Below are positions 59,857-64,000 of a DNA stretch of 64,000 nucleotides, in pieces. Origin of the DNA: Climacium dendroides (lineage: Eukaryota > Streptophyta > Bryopsida > Hypnales > Climaciaceae). The notes below the pieces were generated by a model. That model saw only the letters and a list, made by a program, of their open reading frames with translations. It ran no database searches and was not told where the DNA came from. Where the stretch lies: contig OX467090.1 of NCBI GenBank assembly GCA_950106755.1, positions 19,197,092-19,261,091 of the forward strand, given 5' to 3'. The number at the start of each line of letters is the position of its first letter. Positions within the stretch are counted from its first letter, which is position 1. Both the position numbers and the translations under genes were made by a program.

Positions 59857-61359
59857 TTAGAAGTATTGCAAATGTTTTGCAATAATGTCTTGGAGATGTG
59901 GAAATAATTGTCCAACACTCCAAGATCCATCAAGTCCTAATGCCAAGCCACAACAAATCATTGCTTTTCTAGCATAGGAAATGTTGTCACAATCCACCTC
60001 TCTATTAACATTTTCTATACTATCAGCAGCCAATTGTAGGAAAAAACGTTTCTTTGGATTGGTCAACTTCCCTGACCATTGTCCATCTGCCCAGGGTGCA
60101 TTTTGCCAAGCATTTTCTTGTATCAACTGAATTTTTTTGGCTTCCTACCGTCTTGTCCATGCATCTTTAATCTTTGAAATCAAGAATGTATCTGCTGGTT
60201 GGCAAAGGTGAGTAGAACAAGGAGGTAAAAATTTGAAGACTGTATTTTTGGCTTCTAGGACATCAGCCAACCTAGGGGTCACCGTATGGCCGGTACAATT
60301 ATCAAGCCATATGATCTTCATGTGGTGATGAAGATCGGCTTGATATGCCCGATTTTCCAAAAAATATTCAGGTAAGATGATTTGGTCCATCCACCCTTTA
60401 GGGCCCGACCTATAAGACACCCCGGGAATATTATCAATTAGACCTCGTATATGGTAGCTCCTATTTTCATTTGTGAAAATGAGTATAGGAGCTTCTATCA
60501 TAGTATGCCGGCCTCCTGAAATACGAACCACCATAGTCATAGACTCCCCACCCGAAACCACTTCAGCATATTTGACTGTTGTGTCCCTCCAAAACCCTAA
60601 AGTGCGTCCATTGTCAAGATTGACAACAAAATGGGTTTCATCCAGATTTTCCATTAGATTTTCATCAAATTTTCCAGATGCAAATCCCCTTTGCAAAACC
60701 CTCAAATGATAGGCGGTTTGTTGTTCGATTTGGAGTTCTTTTTGAGGACTACAAGTCAAACGGCCACGTTGGGAGAGGAGGACTATGTTATGGTTCTCCA
60801 TGAATTGATTGACCCAATTCGGGGTAATTTTGTTAACCAACAAAATGTTATCCTTTGGGTCAACAGATTGGGCTGTGAAATTGGACTCGGGAGCTACGAG
60901 AATGGAAAGGGCCAACTCACGAAGAAGAAGAGAAGAAAACTTTACACCTGATTTTCGAAGGCGGTTGAATTCTTCAAGTAAAAGTGGGTACAAATATTGT
61001 ACCCATTCACTTTTTTTCTTACCTCGACCTGGTCTGGCTTTTGGACAATGGCGCCGCCTTATGCCCAATCGGTTGCGGCTGCACGAGAATGCAGTGATTT
61101 GGGCTGCATTTTCTGCATTGTCCTCATCGAATTGGTGGCGTTGCTGCCACCATCGGCTGGCTTTTACAAGGTTGGCAGGGCGCTGTCCACGGAAATATTC
61201 TGGAAATGCTTGAATTACGCGAACATTTAGGCCATGCTCACCGTGAATGGCAACGTCCTCCACCATCCAAGCAGTGACAACTCGTCGAGTTGCAATGCTG
61301 GAAACTTGTTGGAGGCGTCGGGGAGAAGCATTGAGATCAACAAGCGGAGGGCGGGCCAT
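59857..61359 (-). pseudogene. DDE_1/pogo-like transposase, one in-frame TAG
   Basis: The minus-strand frame from the ATG at 61359 is open for 404 codons, meets TAG (60145-60147) and continues in the same frame for 95 more codons to a normal stop. Motifs in order are: N-terminal MARPPLVDLNASP (a DLNxxP motif), a basic region RRRHCPKARPGRGKKK (101-116, likely DNA binding or nuclear localisation), and the catalytic triad in NLDETHF (Asp240), LDNCTGH (Asp353) and LPPCSTHLCQPAD (Asp390). After the TAG come KKRFFLQLAADSI and ARKAMICCGLALG, which looks like a conserved tail, so the stop probably replaced Trp (TGG). The enzyme would cut and paste the surrounding element. It may still make a 404-residue protein with all catalytic residues. 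Confidence 0.85.
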
Positions 61360-62659
61360 GCCGGGCTAGAAAATCCAGAAAAAAATGGTTTTAAAAAAAT
61401 GGCGACAAAAAAAAAAACCCATCTTTCACAGTAAATAGAAGAGAGGAAGAGAAATCCAATGGTGTAATCAAAAGTTGAATTGCGTACCTCAATTGAAAGT
61501 TAGGGGCACCGGAAGATTCAAATTCAAATTGAAGCCCCCCCCCTAAAGCTCACAATGTGGGCTGAAATTTTCAAGAAGCTCTCCAAACTGTCTTGTGCTC
61601 CCAAGGTGGCGCCCACAATGTGGAAGGAAGAAAAACTCCAACCCAAAACTGAAATTGTGAATGGATTCTAGAAATGTGTTGTAGGGGCAAAGCCTAACCA
61701 AAACTGAATACCACAATGGGCTGAAATTGCAGTGCGCCAGGTAAGAGATGAATCGCCGGACACGAAGCAAACAAACAAAAAACAAAAATTCCAAGGAAGG
61801 AGAAAACTTCCACGGCGAGAGAGAAGACCAAAAGTAAAGTTTCCAGGGAAGGCCAAGATTTCGGGGGCGGGGGGCAGAAATTGTGGTTCCCAAAATTGAG
61901 GTTTCCAAGGTAGGGCCAGATTTAGGCAGCACAAATTAAGTGCCCAACACTATTTACACATAAGTTGGAAAATAGTGTTGGGGGTAAAAACCAGGGAATG
62001 ACACTAATTATCACCCAACACTATTTACCAATTTTAGTGTGCATAGAACCCCAAGAATTGAGATGACTTTGAAGAAGAAAGAAAATATCTCAAGTCCAAA
62101 TCTCGACTTTACAATCTTTGTATTGAAAAGCAAGAGGAACTACAATACTCATCTTCTCTTCTCTATAATGCACCAAATAGTAAGGTAAAATCTTAAGTAA
62201 TCACTTGCCTATCTATTTGGCTCTGCTCTATATGATTATTCACTACTATCTAGAAAAATATATGTCTAGGTAGTCACTTCCTTCATCAAGTAAACTCTGT
62301 ATATATCTTCGGAGGTTCCAATCCAATAAAGAAATAATGAATTCCCTTCTTTATTAATAGGTTCCACGTATTATATTCTCAACGTAAATTATTTCAATGT
62401 AAATTATTAAAAGAGTCATCAAATATTTTCTCATATTTGGGCTTCAAATCCACCCTTTGTTTCACCTCCCACAAAAATAGAAATGAATAAGCTTTCTTTA
62501 AAATAAATAAGCAAATCTCGTAAAAGCTGAGTTACTTGATTAATGCGTTAATTGGACTACCACAAATTAAAATCTTATTTAGTGAGAAAAGACCCAACAT
62601 TAACAATGAGGAGTAAAAAAATAGAGTCAAAACCAAATAGCAGTTGAAAGACGAATTAA

Positions 62660-62881
62660 CCCTGTAAGGATAGGCTAGTCTCCACAGAATTCATCATTTT
62701 CTAAAATGTGGGAATCACTTGCTTGATAAAATGGAAAAATACTCATTAGAAGTCAAACTACTATAGAAGATGTTTCCTTTTCTCAAAAAATCTCCAAGGA
62801 TGAATAGTTGCATTTCTGTCCTTTACAGAAGAATTCTCTGTCATCCATCGGACACTAAGTGTCTGCAGCGGCGTTACAGGG
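62660..62881. mobile_element. 222-bp TTAA-flanked MITE (piggyBac-type), copy B
   Basis: TTAA lies on both sides (62656-62659 and 62882-62885). The ends CCCTGTAAGG and, reversed, CCCTGTAACG match at 9 of 10 bases. It has the same length and interior as copy A at 28441. It has no coding capacity. The ends are better kept than in copy A, so it is probably younger. Confidence 0.88.
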
Positions 62882-63289
62882 TTAATAAGGTATGTCCAGC
62901 AGGTGTTCAGACCTTCATTCCTTTGTAACTGCCGTAACCGTCGAACCTACATGGATGTAGAGTTGGCAAGGGGTTACGAGTGGTATTTATCAGAGAGAAG
63001 TCAAGGACAATTCATAACTCTGACATTTCAAGTTGTTGTTATAAAAGTTCAAATCTCTTGATTTTGTAAATTCTAGCATAGACAACGGTCTTTCATAATG
63101 CAAGGAGATTGGACAATTACATAACTCAATGAACTACCTCACTTGTTTCAAGAACCAATCATTTTACAAAATTGAGGAACATAAAGAGAATCATTTTATA
63201 TAGATATGGGGTGGTAGTAGGTAATACAAACCATATGGGATATGTAAATTAGAACTAGTAGGAGCTTAAACACTCATAGTTAAGTTAAA

Positions 63290-63670
63290 AGTAGGAATTG
63301 AATTCAAAATAAAATTTTAGACCTCATTTAAAATCAGTAGAATAATTTTTTTCAAAATTTTTTGATAAAAAAGTTGTGAAATCAAATTTAAATTCATCTC
63401 CAAAAATCCATTTGTAAATTTGACCCTCCAATCAAAAGTTATGAATAAATTTCAAAGAGAGGTTGGATGGGACATTTTCTTTGATATTTTCAAACATCCT
63501 CTTTGAAATTTTGTTCATAACTTTTGATTGAAGGATCAAATTTACAAACGGATTTTTGAAGATGAAATTTAAATGTATTTACCAACTTTTCTTTGTTCAA
63601 AGTTTTTTGAAAAATTCTATTCTACTATACTTAAATCACTAAATGAAGTTTAAAATTATAATTCACATGT
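63290..63670. mobile_element. Foldback element with arms near 180 bp
   Basis: Two arms (about 63290-63472 and 63486-63670) are reverse complements with moderate divergence: for example CCAATCAAAAGTTATGAA pairs with TTCATAACTTTTGATTG and GAAATCAAATTTAAATTCAT pairs with GATGAAATTTAAATG. I see no clear target duplication. Just to its left (63205-63245) lies a match to the hairpin nested in the 11210 element. Confidence 0.75.
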
Positions 63671-64000
63671 AAATCTTACATTTTGACAATATGTGGTCAA
63701 GTTCTCATCTTCACATTATCCCATATCTATTGAGGATTCATGATGAAAAATTCATTTCATTATAAAAGTGGTCTCCCCACCTTCCATTCCCACAAATGTC
63801 AATGATGCATTTTCTTCATTTTCCCATTTGATTTTTTTCATATGTAGATGTTCAAATAACATTGGTATTGATGCTTGCTTTATTCTCCATAATTGGTTTA
63901 AATGAATTGTGCGGATGAGGACTTTGGAGAGGAAAAGGTAGCCTCTGTGAAGGCTATGGGATTCATCGCCCCATGTGTGAACGACTGATAACTTAAGATT

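Larger units (their letters stand above)
59021..62040 (-). mobile_element. 3020-bp DDE transposon with perfect 26-bp terminal inverted repeats
   Basis: The left end ACACTAAAATTGGTAAATAG, continuing TGTTGG, is the exact reverse complement of the right end (62015-62040). Further TAGTGTTGG/CCAACACTA motifs are scattered within 150 bases of both ends, like transposase binding sites. Inside is one transposase frame on the minus strand. The flanks (CT/GC or CTA/TGC) show no target duplication, although the pogo-like transposase would predict TA. Perfect ends and a nearly open frame indicate recent activity. Confidence 0.85.

Overview
The window looks like nuclear DNA of a land plant. It is AT-rich, introns are bounded by GT and AG, and it is crowded with CACTA-type, hAT-type, piggyBac-type and foldback elements. 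The kinase family and the DDE proteins suggest a non-flowering plant (moss, lycophyte or fern), but I cannot settle the species. Only one host gene looks intact: a kinase of about 437 residues at 2236-3549.

Layout. The left 38 kb is an old tandem segmental duplication. One repeat unit holds a plus-strand kinase with a GC-richer 5' leader and a leader intron, then a long 3' flank, then a minus-strand gene I do not recognise (called gene 2 here). Unit 1 has the intact kinase (2236-3549), a 5'-truncated kinase (6233-7060) and gene 2 copy 1 (about 15712-17080). Unit 2 has a broken kinase (22527-26196) and gene 2 copy 2 (about 28150-29830). Unit 3 keeps only a flank (35820-36360) and gene 2 copy 3 (about 36730-38150, perhaps with a first exon near 39100). 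A 200-base assembly gap lies at 38456-38655.

Mobile DNA has broken these units, and the paralogous copies often show the unoccupied site. A 2342-bp CACTA element (23506-25847, target duplication AGG) splits the second kinase. A 2143-bp terminal-inverted-repeat insertion (19976-22118) fills its leader intron. Small foldback elements with CACTA-like ends and 3-bp target duplications lie at 11210, 15382, 26419, 31185 and 35210. Two 222-bp elements flanked by TTAA lie at 28441 and 62660.

From about 39.8 to 48.6 kb I see a nested, decayed piggyBac-type element bounded by TTAA and a shared 13-bp terminal repeat. It carries a recognisable transposase on the minus strand (40667-42663), a glycine/arginine-rich reading frame that begins with DLN motifs (43933-44715) and another frame 58 bp from its right end (47580-48568). 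Three related CACTACAAG foldback elements lie in and beside it. Two hAT-like transposase relics follow the same orientation (32272-33765 and 49880-52590). Near the right end a 3020-bp element with perfect 26-bp ends (59021-62040) carries a DDE transposase broken by a single TAG codon.

Between these, 8.9-11.2, 12-14.2, 17.1-18.5, 33.8-35.2 and 54-59 kb hold AT-rich DNA in which I see no convincing gene. I found no rRNA, tRNA or CRISPR array.
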